This document shows positions 1 through 7,768 of a stretch of DNA of 64,000 bases, piece after piece (position 1 is the stretch's first letter; every line of letters begins with the position of its first letter). Location: contig NZ_BAFV01000013.1 in the NCBI RefSeq assembly GCF_000308515.1, positions 186,001-250,000 on the forward strand, written 5' to 3'. A program made the translations under genes and the position numbers. The notes under the pieces were generated by a model that saw nothing but the letters and a program-made list of their open reading frames with translations, had not been told where the DNA came from and made no database searches. The stretch is from Nocardia carnea NBRC 14403. GTDB taxonomy: Bacteria > Actinomycetota > Actinomycetes > Mycobacteriales > Mycobacteriaceae.

Positions 1-171
1 GGTGTCGTCGGTGATGTCCACGTCGGCGGCCGTGCGCTGGGCACCGAATTCGCCGGTGGTCTCGAACGTGAGCGGTTCGTCGGTGATCCCTATGACCCCG
101 GCGCGCGTCTGTTCCGGACGGGTCACCGGGGTTGGTGGACCTCCGAGGGCCGGTTGATCATCGAATCCTGA
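1..171 (+). CDS. NRPS adenylation domain, C-terminal fragment (5' end outside window)
   Basis: The frame is open from base 1 and stops at TGA 169-171, giving 56 residues. The sequence follows adenylation motifs A6-A7: a GDVHVGG stretch, then RFVGDPYDPGARLFRTG. In the complete adenylation domain of the NRPS at 3022-7587 the matching segment is RFVADPFLPGQRLYRTGD. Here the Asp of the TGD motif, which normally binds the ribose of ATP, is replaced by His (RTGH). The protein ends about 15 residues later, without the A8-A10 motifs, the catalytic Lys or a carrier domain. No continuation is visible in other frames downstream. It is either a naturally truncated, probably inactive terminal A domain or a decayed gene end. 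Its position next to an N-hydroxylase suggests the same siderophore locus. Confidence 0.7.
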   Translation, partial: GVVGDVHVGGRALGTEFAGGLERERFVGDPYDPGARLFRTGHRGWWTSEGRLIIES

Positions 172-653
172 GCACGGCTTGCGTGGGTCGGGCCGGATGC
201 GGTTTGTCCGCACTGCGTGGGTGATTCTGCTGTAGTCGTGGGCGCCGCCGACTACCAGAGTGCGTGCGGCAGGCCGGTTTCATGGTGGTCGGTCTCCGTG
301 GCTGCACAGGGGGTCGAAGAACCGGGCGCGCCCCCGGCGGTGTTCCCGCCGAATCGGGCGGCCGGGCTTTCGCCGGTGCGGGTCGGCGCGGCCGGGATAG
401 TGCGGCCGTAGTGCATCGCTCTCGGGCTGTGCCGCTGTGGCAGTTGATCCGCGGTTGTCGCTGTAGGTATTCGCGCTGTTCACAGGGTATTCGGTCGCGC
501 TGCTGCGCTATTTTCCGATCGGACCGAGGGTTTCGCGAGGCAACCTCATGTAAGGTAAGCCTATGCGAACTCGGGTGGCCGGACTGTCCCGTGCGACAGG
601 CGCCACCGTGTAGAACGCGACGCCATCGGGCTGTCGGGAAAGTGGGAGAACCA
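172..653. other. Intergenic region with iron box, upstream of the hydroxylase
   Basis: This stretch of about 480 bp lies between the truncated NRPS end and the hydroxylase start. Open frames run through it in several registers, but none shows recognisable protein sequence. The frame of the hydroxylase stays open back to about 264, yet the extra N-terminal residues look like translated non-coding DNA. The only supported element is the IdeR/DmdR-like box at 551-569. Confidence 0.6.
551..569. promoter_or_regulatory. IdeR/DmdR-type iron box
   Basis: The 19 bases TAAGGTAAGCCTATGCGAA match the degenerate actinobacterial iron-box consensus TWAGGTWAGSCTWACCTWA at 16 of 19 positions, with a perfect first two thirds. 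The box is centred about 94 bp upstream of the hydroxylase GTG. Iron-loaded IdeR/DmdR repressors bind such sites to shut off siderophore genes, so the hydroxylase is probably induced by iron limitation. The match is by eye; binding is inferred. Confidence 0.65.
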
Positions 654-1946
654 GTGGACAGACTTCTGGTGGTCGGTGCCGGGCCCAAAGCCATGGCGGT
701 TGCCGCCAAGGCGTATGTGTTGCGTGAACTGGGTCTGCCGGCGCCTCAGGTCACTGTGGTGGAACCCAATGCGGTGGGCGGGAATTGGCTGGCGGCCGGC
801 GGGTGGACCGACGGCCGGCACCGGCTGGGGACCAGCCCGGAAAAAGATATCGGCTTCCCGTATCACTCGACCTGGGCGCGCGGCCACAATCACGCCGTCA
901 ACCAGGCCATGATGGCCTTCGGGTGGACGGCCTTCCTGGTCGATCGCGGCACCTATGCGGAATGGGTGGATCGTGGGCGGCCGAGTCCGGAACACAATTT
1001 GTGGGCGAAGTACCTGCAGTGGGTGGCGCGTAAATCTGGGGTGGAGGTGGTGCGCGGCCGGGTGCGCACCATTCGTGCCGAGGGGGCCGGCTGGCGGGTC
1101 ACCGTCGAAGGAGTGGACGGGGTAACCGCCGAGATCGACGCGCGGCGGTTGATGGTCACCGGTCCGGGTGACAGCCGGCGAGCGCTGGCCGAGCATCCGA
1201 AGCTGATGAGTATCGCCGACTTCTGGGATCTGGCCGGCCGGCGGAAACTACCGCCGTCCTCCCGGGCCGCGGTGATCGGTGGGGGCGAGACGGCGGGTTC
1301 GGCCATGGACGAACTGGTCCGTCATGATGTGCTGACGGTGTCGGTGATCTCGCCCGCGGCCACCATCTACACGCGGGGCGAAAGTTATTTCGAGAACTCG
1401 CTGTTCAGCGATCCCGCCAAATGGCGGGCGCTGAGCGTCGCCGAACGCCGGGATGTGGTGCGGCGGACCGATCGGGGCGTGTTCTCGGTGCGAGTGCAGG
1501 AGACGCTGCTCGCGGATAACCGGGTGCATCATCTGCAGGGCCGGGTGGTCCGGGTGGCCGATCAGGGCGACGGGGTGGCGCTGACCCTGCGCAACGAATC
1601 CCGGCCCGATCAGACGCACGCTTTCGATCTGGTGGTCGACGCGATCGGCGGTCAGCCGCTGTGGTTCCTGGACCTGTTCGACGACGAGGTCGCGGATCTG
1701 TTCGAACTGGCGGTGGGCGGCCCGGTCACGCAGGCCCGGATCGAGGCCGTGATGGGATTCGATCTGGCGGTCGAGGGTTTGCCCGCGAAGTTGTACCTGC
1801 CGAATATGGCCGGTCTCGCACAGGGGCCGGGGTTTCCGAACCTCAGTTGCCTGGGCGAACTTTCCGACCGGATCTTGGCGAGTCCACCGGCACCCGCGCG
1901 TGCGGCGGCGCACTCGGCGCTGCCGGAACACGTCCGGACACACTGA
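654..1946 (+). CDS. mbtG: MbtG-like L-lysine/L-ornithine N-monooxygenase (siderophore hydroxylase)
   Basis: A 430-residue FAD/NADPH-dependent N-hydroxylase that would convert the side-chain amine of Lys or Orn to the hydroxylamine needed for a hydroxamate iron ligand. Visible motifs are the FAD-binding VVGAGPKAMAVAAKA near residues 5-20, GTSPEKDIGFPYHS, the NADPH-binding AVIGGGETAGSAMDEL near residue 205, RTDRGVFS, and the C-terminal GPGFPNLSCLG near residue 390. These resemble mycobactin MbtG more than SidA/PvdA. Length agrees with MbtG. The GTG at 654 is preferred because GGGAGA lies just upstream and the FAD motif starts immediately; the frame is open back to 264 but carries no family sequence. 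A formyltransferase and NRPS follow. Lys versus Orn preference cannot be told from the sequence. Confidence 0.9.
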   Translation: MDRLLVVGAGPKAMAVAAKAYVLRELGLPAPQVTVVEPNAVGGNWLAAGGWTDGRHRLGTSPEKDIGFPYHSTWARGHNHAVNQAMMAFGWTAFLVDRGTYAEWVDRGRPSPEHNLWAKYLQWVARKSGVEVVRGRVRTIRAEGAGWRVTVEGVDGVTAEIDARRLMVTGPGDSRRALAEHPKLMSIADFWDLAGRRKLPPSSRAAVIGGGETAGSAMDELVRHDVLTVSVISPAATIYTRGESYFENSLFSDPAKWRALSVAERRDVVRRTDRGVFSVRVQETLLADNRVHHLQGRVVRVADQGDGVALTLRNESRPDQTHAFDLVVDAIGGQPLWFLDLFDDEVADLFELAVGGPVTQARIEAVMGFDLAVEGLPAKLYLPNMAGLAQGPGFPNLSCLGELSDRILASPPAPARAAAHSALPEHVRTH

Positions 1947-1956
1947 CAGTCCAACT

Positions 1957-1975
1957 CTAGGCTAGGCTTGCCTTA
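1957..1975. promoter_or_regulatory. IdeR/DmdR-type iron box
   Basis: CTAGGCTAGGCTTGCCTTA matches TWAGGTWAGSCTWACCTWA at 16 of 19 positions. It ends 34 bp before the formyltransferase ATG, a typical position for a repressor site. The formyltransferase-NRPS pair therefore probably has its own iron-regulated promoter, separate from the hydroxylase promoter. Confidence 0.65.
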
Positions 1976-2009
1976 CTTTTACCCAGCAACAAATAGATGA
2001 GGTTCGTTG

Positions 2010-2951
2010 ATGCGTATCGTGTCGTTCGGGTTCCAGACCTGGGGCCGAAAGACTCTGCAGGCGCTGATCGATTCCGAGCACGAGGTGGTGCTCGCGGTCA
2101 CCCACCCCGCCAGTGAGGATTCCTACAAGGGGATCTGGTCGGATTCGGTGGAGGAACTGGCCCGCGAACACGGAATCCCGGTCCATCTCACCGAACGGGC
2201 CGATACCGAGACGATCGACCTGGTCAAACGCGCCGAACCCGATGTGATCGTGGTGAACAGCTGGTACACCTGGATGCCGCCGGAGCTGTACACCATGCCC
2301 ACCCACGGCACCCTCAACCTGCACGATTCGCTACTGCCGAAATTCACCGGTTTCTCGCCGGTGCTGTGGGCCCTGATCAGCGGAGCCGACGAATTCGGCC
2401 TCACCGTGCACCGGATGGACGAACAACTCGACACCGGCGACATCCTGGTGCAGCATTCGCTACCCATCGGCCCGGACGCCACCGGCACCGAGCTGGTGCT
2501 CGCCGGAATGGAACTCATTCCCGGCGCGGTACACGAAGCGCTGGAAGCACTCGCTTCCGGTACCGCTCAGTGGCGCCCGCAGGACAAAGCCGCCCGCACC
2601 TACTTCCACAAGCGTTCCGACCGGGACAGCCGGATGGACTGGAACTGGCAGGCCGCGGATCTGGAACGTTTCGTGCGCGCACTGTCGGCGCCCTACCCCC
2701 GCGCGTTCAGCCACTACCGGGGCGAGCGGATCGAGATCCTGGAATCCGGTGTGTCGGCGGCCCGCTACGGCGGCACGCCGGGCCGGGTCATCGTGCAGGA
2801 GGGCGGCGGAGTCGTGGTCTGCGGTCCGGACGCCTATCGCGGTGACAACCATGGCCTGCTGATCACCCGGGTCCGGACGGCCGACGGTACCGAGTACAGC
2901 GGTGCCGAATTCTTCCGCCGCGGTGGGTATCTGACCGATACGCCGGAATAG
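2010..2951 (+). CDS. Formyltransferase for N-hydroxylated amino acid (siderophore biosynthesis)
   Basis: A 313-residue protein of the methionyl-tRNA formyltransferase fold. The N10-formyl-tetrahydrofolate signature is seen as NLHDSLLPKFTGFSP (about residues 103-117) followed by the VHRMDEQLDTGDIL segment. The C-terminal part, about residues 210-310, looks like the small OB-like domain of this family. Genuine Fmt is a housekeeping gene elsewhere; beside an N-hydroxylase and an NRPS, this copy most likely formylates hydroxyornithine or hydroxylysine, as CchA, FxbA and Rft do in coelichelin, exochelin and rhodochelin pathways. The ATG at 2010 is chosen over the overlapping TTG at 2007 because the protein begins MRIVSFGFQ like its relatives. 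It is probably co-transcribed with the NRPS 70 bp downstream. Confidence 0.85.
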   Translation: MRIVSFGFQTWGRKTLQALIDSEHEVVLAVTHPASEDSYKGIWSDSVEELAREHGIPVHLTERADTETIDLVKRAEPDVIVVNSWYTWMPPELYTMPTHGTLNLHDSLLPKFTGFSPVLWALISGADEFGLTVHRMDEQLDTGDILVQHSLPIGPDATGTELVLAGMELIPGAVHEALEALASGTAQWRPQDKAARTYFHKRSDRDSRMDWNWQAADLERFVRALSAPYPRAFSHYRGERIEILESGVSAARYGGTPGRVIVQEGGGVVVCGPDAYRGDNHGLLITRVRTADGTEYSGAEFFRRGGYLTDTPE

Positions 2952-2958
2952 CGTCCGC

Positions 2959-2984
2959 CCGGCCGGTGCCCGCGCACCGGCCGG
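2959..2984. other. Strong intercistronic hairpin
   Basis: CCGGCCGGTGC (2959-2969) and GCACCGGCCGG (2974-2984) form a perfect 11-bp stem with a 4-base loop, eight bases after the formyltransferase stop and 37 bases before the NRPS ATG. There is no T run, so it is not a classical terminator. It could lower or stabilise the distal message. Confidence 0.55.
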
Positions 2985-3021
2985 AGCAGCCGTTCGAACG
3001 AGTACAGGGCCGGAGAGAATC

Positions 3022-6000
3022 ATGTCGATCATCGCCAACGACGCGAACCGTGCGGCCCGGCCGGACGAAGGCGACGGGACTCTGCCGAACCGGTACCCGC
3101 TCTCTTCCGGCCAGCGGCGCGCCTGGTTCCTGCAGACCCGCGACCCCGGCGACACCGCGCTCAACCTGCCCGTCGGCTACCGGTTGCACGGCGCGCTGGA
3201 CAGCGAACGGCTTCGCGCCGCCGTCCGGTCCGTCGTTGATCGGCACGAGATCCTGCGCACCACTTACGGACTGGAGTCGGACGGCGAACCGTATCAACAG
3301 GTGCGCACAGACCTGCCTTTGCAATGGCAGGAACACGATCTCACCGGTCTGGCGGCCGAACCCGCGCGCCGCCGCGCCGAGGTGTTCACCAGGCGGGCGC
3401 TGGCCCGGCCCTTCGATCCGGCAGCGGAAACACCACTGCGGGTGACGCTGATCCGCCTTGCCGCGAGCGAATATCTGCTGTTGCTGGTGGTGCATACGAT
3501 CGCGTGGGACGACGAATCGGCCTCGGTATTCGCCGCCGACCTATCTGTCGCATACAACGGCACAGCCCTTGCGGCACAACCGGTCCGGTTCGCCGAACAG
3601 TCCGTCGAGGCGGCCGGAGGCGTTGCGGCAATCCTGCCGGTCCATGCGCCGACTGCAGAAGGCCCCGCCGGCGATACCGTGCCGCTCGACGGTCCGGAGT
3701 ACTGGCGCCAGGCCCTGACTCCGCTGCCCGAGGCGCTGGAACTACCCGGTCGGCCGGTGTTGCGCGAGGTCGGGCCGGCAGCGGTCGACACCATGTCGCG
3801 GCCCCTGCCGGATCATCTGCTGGACCTGGCCCGGAAGGCCGCCACCGAATCCGAGACCGGCGAAACCACCGTGCTGCTCGCTGCTTTCGCTGCACTCGTT
3901 CACCGCTATACGGGCGCCGGTGATTTCCTGGTGGCCGTACCAGCCGATACCCGCGGACCGCAAACATCCGGGATGATCGGCTATTTCGGCAACACCGTAC
4001 TGATCCGCGCGACCCCGCGTCCCGAACAGAGCTTCGCCGAATTCCACACCGGCCTCGCCGCCACGGTGGCCGATGGCCACGCGTATCGCCATATCGGCAT
4101 CGACGAGGTGGTTCACGCGATCAATCCGGACCGCACAAGCGCACGGGACGGGCTGGAACAGCTGGCGCGGATCGGGTTCGGGGTACGGGAGCCGATCGCC
4201 GTACCGGAACTGGCAGGGGTGCACGCGACCCTCGAGATGTCCGGGTCGCCGGATGCGCGGGTGCCGCTGCGGATCACGGTGGTCCCCGACCGGGATCGGC
4301 CGCGGGTGGTTGCCGAGTGCCGGTCCGGGCAATTGGACCGGATGCTGGTCGAGCAACTACTCGACCACTATGTTCAGCTGCTGGACAGCGCGCTGCACGA
4401 CCCCGCAGGCCGGCTCGGTGAACTCGACCTGTTCGGTGACCGCGACCGGGCGGCACTGCTCGCGCGATCGCACGGTGAACTGGTGCCCGAGGCGCCGGCG
4501 ACGCTCATCGCGCTGGTGGAACAGCGCGTTGCTGCGGCGGGGGACGCCACCGCCGTGGTGGCGCCCGCAGCAGCGGACGGTGCGGATCTGGAACTGAGCT
4601 ACCGCGAACTCAACAGCCGGGCGAACCGGCTGGCCCGCGGACTCGTCGCACAGGGGATCGGCACCGACGATCTCGTCGCCGTGCGGATCGCGAATTCGAC
4701 CGAGTTCGTGGTGGCGGTGCTGGGGGTGCTGAAGGCGGGCGCCGCCTACCTGCCGATCGATCCGTCCTATCCGGACCAGCGGATCGACTTCCTGGATCGG
4801 GATGCGCGGCCACGGCTGGTGCTCGGCCGCGCCGAACTGGCGGCCGCCGAGGAGAGTGCGGCCGATCTGCCCGGCCACGACCTCTCCGATAGCGAACGGA
4901 TGCGGCCACTGCGACCCGGCAACCTGGCCTACGTCATCTACACATCCGGTTCCACGGGAACACCGAAGGGTGTCGGTGTCGCACATGCGGCGATCGCCGA
5001 CCACCTGCGCGGTTTCGGCGCCGAATGGGATATGACGGCACAGGATCGGTTGCTGCAGTCCTCGTCGGTCAGTTTCGACGCCTCCCTGCTGGATATCTTC
5101 GTCACGCTTTCGCTGGGTGCTTGCCTGGTGATTCCGAAACCCGATGCACTGCGCGATATCCCGTATATCTCGGAACTCATCGGCCGGTACGGGGTGACCG
5201 TGCTGCATATGGTGCCCTCGCTGCTGAGTACCTTCCTGCTGCTGCCGGAGGTGACCGAATGGCGTGCGCTGCGCCGGGTCCCGGTGGGCGGCGAGGCACT
5301 GCTCGGTGAGGTGGCCGATCGCTTCGCCGGGGTTTTCGACGCGGAACTGCGCAACCACTACGGCCCGACCGAGGCCGTCGTATCGGCCACCCATCTGACT
5401 GTGCGCGGACCCCAGGGCACCGGGATGGTCCCCGTCGGCGTGCCCAACCGGAATGTGTATGTCTACGTGCTGGACAACCGTTTACAGCTGGTTCCCGACG
5501 GTGTGCTCGGCGAAATCTACCTCGGTGGTGTCCAGCTGGCCCGCGGTTATCTGCACCGTCCCGGCCTGACCGCCGAGCGGTTCGTCGCCGACCCTTTCCT
5601 GCCCGGTCAGCGGCTGTACCGGACCGGTGATCTGGCGCGGCGCAACAGTCGCGGAGAGATCGAATTCGCCGGCCGCGCCGACGAACAGGTCAAAGTGCGC
5701 GGGCACCGGATCGAATCCGGTGAGGTGCAGGCGGCGCTGTCCGCGCATCCCGCGGTCGGGGCCTGTGCGGTGGTCGCGTTCCAGGAGCCGGTCACCGGAA
5801 CGGCGCTGGCTGCCTACCTGGTGCCCGCCGCGGGCACTGTGGATGTGGCCGAAGTCCGTGCGTTCGCGGCGAGATCGCTACCGGATTACATGCTGCCCAC
5901 CGCGTGGGCGGTGCTCGCGGAAATTCCTCTCACCGAACACGGCAAGCTCGATAAGCGGGCACTGCCCGAGCCGCGCCGGTTCGGAACCGGCCGGCGTCGT

Positions 6001-7587
6001 CCGCCGAGTTCGCCCACCGAGGTCCGGCTGGCCGGGTTGTTCGGCACACTCTTCGGTTGCGCGGATATCGGCGCCGACGATTCGTTCTTCGAACTCGGTG
6101 GGCATTCACTGCTGGCGAACCGGCTGATACTGCTGATCCGGGAGGAATTCGGCGTCGAGATCGATGTACGCGCGCCGTTCGACACTCCGACGGTCTCGGG
6201 GCTGGCGGCGCTCGTCGACGCGACACCGGTCACCGCGACGGGCCGGCCCGAACTGGATCGCCGGCCGCGGCCCGAACGAATCCCGTTGTCCTACAACCAG
6301 CAAGCGGTCCTCGCCGGTGGCGATACCGGTCCGGTTCGGCTGGTGGCCCATATGGACGGTCCGCTGGACCGGGAGGCGCTCACGGCGGCCTTTCACGATG
6401 TGTTCGAGCGCTACGAGATCCTGCGGACGGTTCCGGCCCCCGTGGGTGACGAGTGGTACCAAGTGGTCCGCTCGGGTCTGTTGCCCGATATGACGGTGAT
6501 CGAGGCCACGGAGGAACAGCGGTCCGGGTGCGCACCGGCTGTCCGGTTCGATCGCGCGACAGAACCACTTCTGCAATCCCTGCTCTACGTTCTCGGCAAG
6601 GACCGGTATGTGCTGGAACTGACGGCCGACCGGTTCGTGGCCGACGAATGGTCGCTGCGGATCGTGCTCACCGATCTGGCCACGGCGTACCGGAGCCGCG
6701 CCGGTAACGGTTCGGCGCCCCGATGGCCGGGACCGGCCGTCGATTACGCCGACTACACGCTGTGGCAGTCCACGGTCGTCGAATCGGCGGGCCCCCAGCT
6801 GCAACAGCTGCGAGCAGGGCTGCGCGGCATGCTCGAACCTCCGCAGGTGCAGGTGACCTCACCGGCCGCCGAACCTGCGCGGTCGGTGGAATTCACGGTG
6901 CCCGGCGCACTGCGCCGCCGGTTGCGTGCCCACGCCGAGACGGTCGGTGCTTCCGAGTACATGCTCTATCAGGCTGTGGTTGCCGCCCTGCTGCACGCAC
7001 TCGGGGCGGGCGTCGATATCGCGCTCGGCGCGCCGCTCTCCGGACGCGCCGACAGCGCGGTGGCCGAGGTGGCCGGGCCGCTCTCCACGGCCGCTGTGCT
7101 GCGCCACGATCTATCGGGCGACCCGACTCTGCGCACTGTCCTGGACCGGGCGCGCGGTACCGCGTTCGGGGTGTACGGCGGCCACGACATGCTGATCGAC
7201 GCAATCGCGCCGGCCGTACTCCCGGGGCGCTCACCGTACGAACTGTGCCGGGCGGTCGTGGATTTCGGCGAACTCTGCCCGCCACAGCAGATCTGGCTCG
7301 GCGACGAGGTGGCCGTGCGGATCACCGACTCCGCAGCCGAGATCGCCCACCGGCTCGTCTTCGCGTTCGGCTCCACAGGTGACGGGGGTTTGCAGGTCAC
7401 GGTGCGCGCCGAAGCCGCGCGGCACGACCGGCAGACCACCGAACTGCTGGCGCGGTACCTCGAAGAGCTGCTCACGACCTTCGTCGAATCGCCCGATATC
7501 CCGGTATCCGAGGCAGTCGCGCTCGACGCGCCGCGTGCCTTGTGGACGACAGACGGCGGCCTGACCCTGGAACCTTCCGGATCCTGA
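3022..7587 (+). CDS. Nonribosomal peptide synthetase, C-A-PCP-C, with degenerate condensation motifs
   Basis: A 1,521-residue NRPS. Order: condensation (about 25-470), adenylation (about 490-985), carrier (about 995-1060), second condensation-like domain (about 1090-1500), no thioesterase. The A domain looks active: YTSGSTGTPKG (about 640), NHYGPTE, YRTGDLAR, GRADEQVKVRGHRIE and catalytic Lys 975 in EHGKLDKRALP. Carrier Ser 1029 sits in GGHSLLANR. Both condensation motifs are abnormal: HHxxxDG reads HTIAWDD at 158-164, so the catalytic second His is Thr, and DRFVADEWS at 1203-1211, so both His are lost. By comparison with GrsA the A-domain pocket reads roughly D-A-L-H-P-G-H-V-S-K; I do not recognise a substrate. 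ATG 3022 has GGAGAG upstream. Probably assembles part of a hydroxamate siderophore. Confidence 0.9.
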   Translation: MSIIANDANRAARPDEGDGTLPNRYPLSSGQRRAWFLQTRDPGDTALNLPVGYRLHGALDSERLRAAVRSVVDRHEILRTTYGLESDGEPYQQVRTDLPLQWQEHDLTGLAAEPARRRAEVFTRRALARPFDPAAETPLRVTLIRLAASEYLLLLVVHTIAWDDESASVFAADLSVAYNGTALAAQPVRFAEQSVEAAGGVAAILPVHAPTAEGPAGDTVPLDGPEYWRQALTPLPEALELPGRPVLREVGPAAVDTMSRPLPDHLLDLARKAATESETGETTVLLAAFAALVHRYTGAGDFLVAVPADTRGPQTSGMIGYFGNTVLIRATPRPEQSFAEFHTGLAATVADGHAYRHIGIDEVVHAINPDRTSARDGLEQLARIGFGVREPIAVPELAGVHATLEMSGSPDARVPLRITVVPDRDRPRVVAECRSGQLDRMLVEQLLDHYVQLLDSALHDPAGRLGELDLFGDRDRAALLARSHGELVPEAPATLIALVEQRVAAAGDATAVVAPAAADGADLELSYRELNSRANRLARGLVAQGIGTDDLVAVRIANSTEFVVAVLGVLKAGAAYLPIDPSYPDQRIDFLDRDARPRLVLGRAELAAAEESAADLPGHDLSDSERMRPLRPGNLAYVIYTSGSTGTPKGVGVAHAAIADHLRGFGAEWDMTAQDRLLQSSSVSFDASLLDIFVTLSLGACLVIPKPDALRDIPYISELIGRYGVTVLHMVPSLLSTFLLLPEVTEWRALRRVPVGGEALLGEVADRFAGVFDAELRNHYGPTEAVVSATHLTVRGPQGTGMVPVGVPNRNVYVYVLDNRLQLVPDGVLGEIYLGGVQLARGYLHRPGLTAERFVADPFLPGQRLYRTGDLARRNSRGEIEFAGRADEQVKVRGHRIESGEVQAALSAHPAVGACAVVAFQEPVTGTALAAYLVPAAGTVDVAEVRAFAARSLPDYMLPTAWAVLAEIPLTEHGKLDKRALPEPRRFGTGRRRPPSSPTEVRLAGLFGTLFGCADIGADDSFFELGGHSLLANRLILLIREEFGVEIDVRAPFDTPTVSGLAALVDATPVTATGRPELDRRPRPERIPLSYNQQAVLAGGDTGPVRLVAHMDGPLDREALTAAFHDVFERYEILRTVPAPVGDEWYQVVRSGLLPDMTVIEATEEQRSGCAPAVRFDRATEPLLQSLLYVLGKDRYVLELTADRFVADEWSLRIVLTDLATAYRSRAGNGSAPRWPGPAVDYADYTLWQSTVVESAGPQLQQLRAGLRGMLEPPQVQVTSPAAEPARSVEFTVPGALRRRLRAHAETVGASEYMLYQAVVAALLHALGAGVDIALGAPLSGRADSAVAEVAGPLSTAAVLRHDLSGDPTLRTVLDRARGTAFGVYGGHDMLIDAIAPAVLPGRSPYELCRAVVDFGELCPPQQIWLGDEVAVRITDSAAEIAHRLVFAFGSTGDGGLQVTVRAEAARHDRQTTELLARYLEELLTTFVESPDIPVSEAVALDAPRALWTTDGGLTLEPSGS

Positions 7588-7737
7588 CGCGAGCACCGCC
7601 TTCGGCGTGACACCGCCGTCCGGACAACCGGCGCCGGTACTGCCCGTACCTTCCTCGGGAGAGCACGAGGCGCCGCTGTCGAGGTCGGCTCGAATCTGCC
7701 GCATTCGGCCGGTCACGCGGAGATCTCCGTACCCGGA

Positions 7738-7761
7738 GCGGGGAGCGCGAACACTCCCCGC
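7738..7761. terminator. Hairpin between convergent genes
   Basis: GCGGGGAG (7738-7745) pairs with CTCCCCGC (7754-7761) over an 8-base loop. It lies between the NRPS stop and the stop of the convergent peptidase gene, so it can end transcription from both sides. The rest of 7588-7768 shows no gene. Confidence 0.5.
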
Positions 7762-7768
7762 GTCGAGC

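Noticed and set aside
264..653. N-terminal extension of the hydroxylase frame
   Set aside because: No family sequence, an iron box lies inside it, and GTG 654 has a ribosome site directly before the FAD motif.
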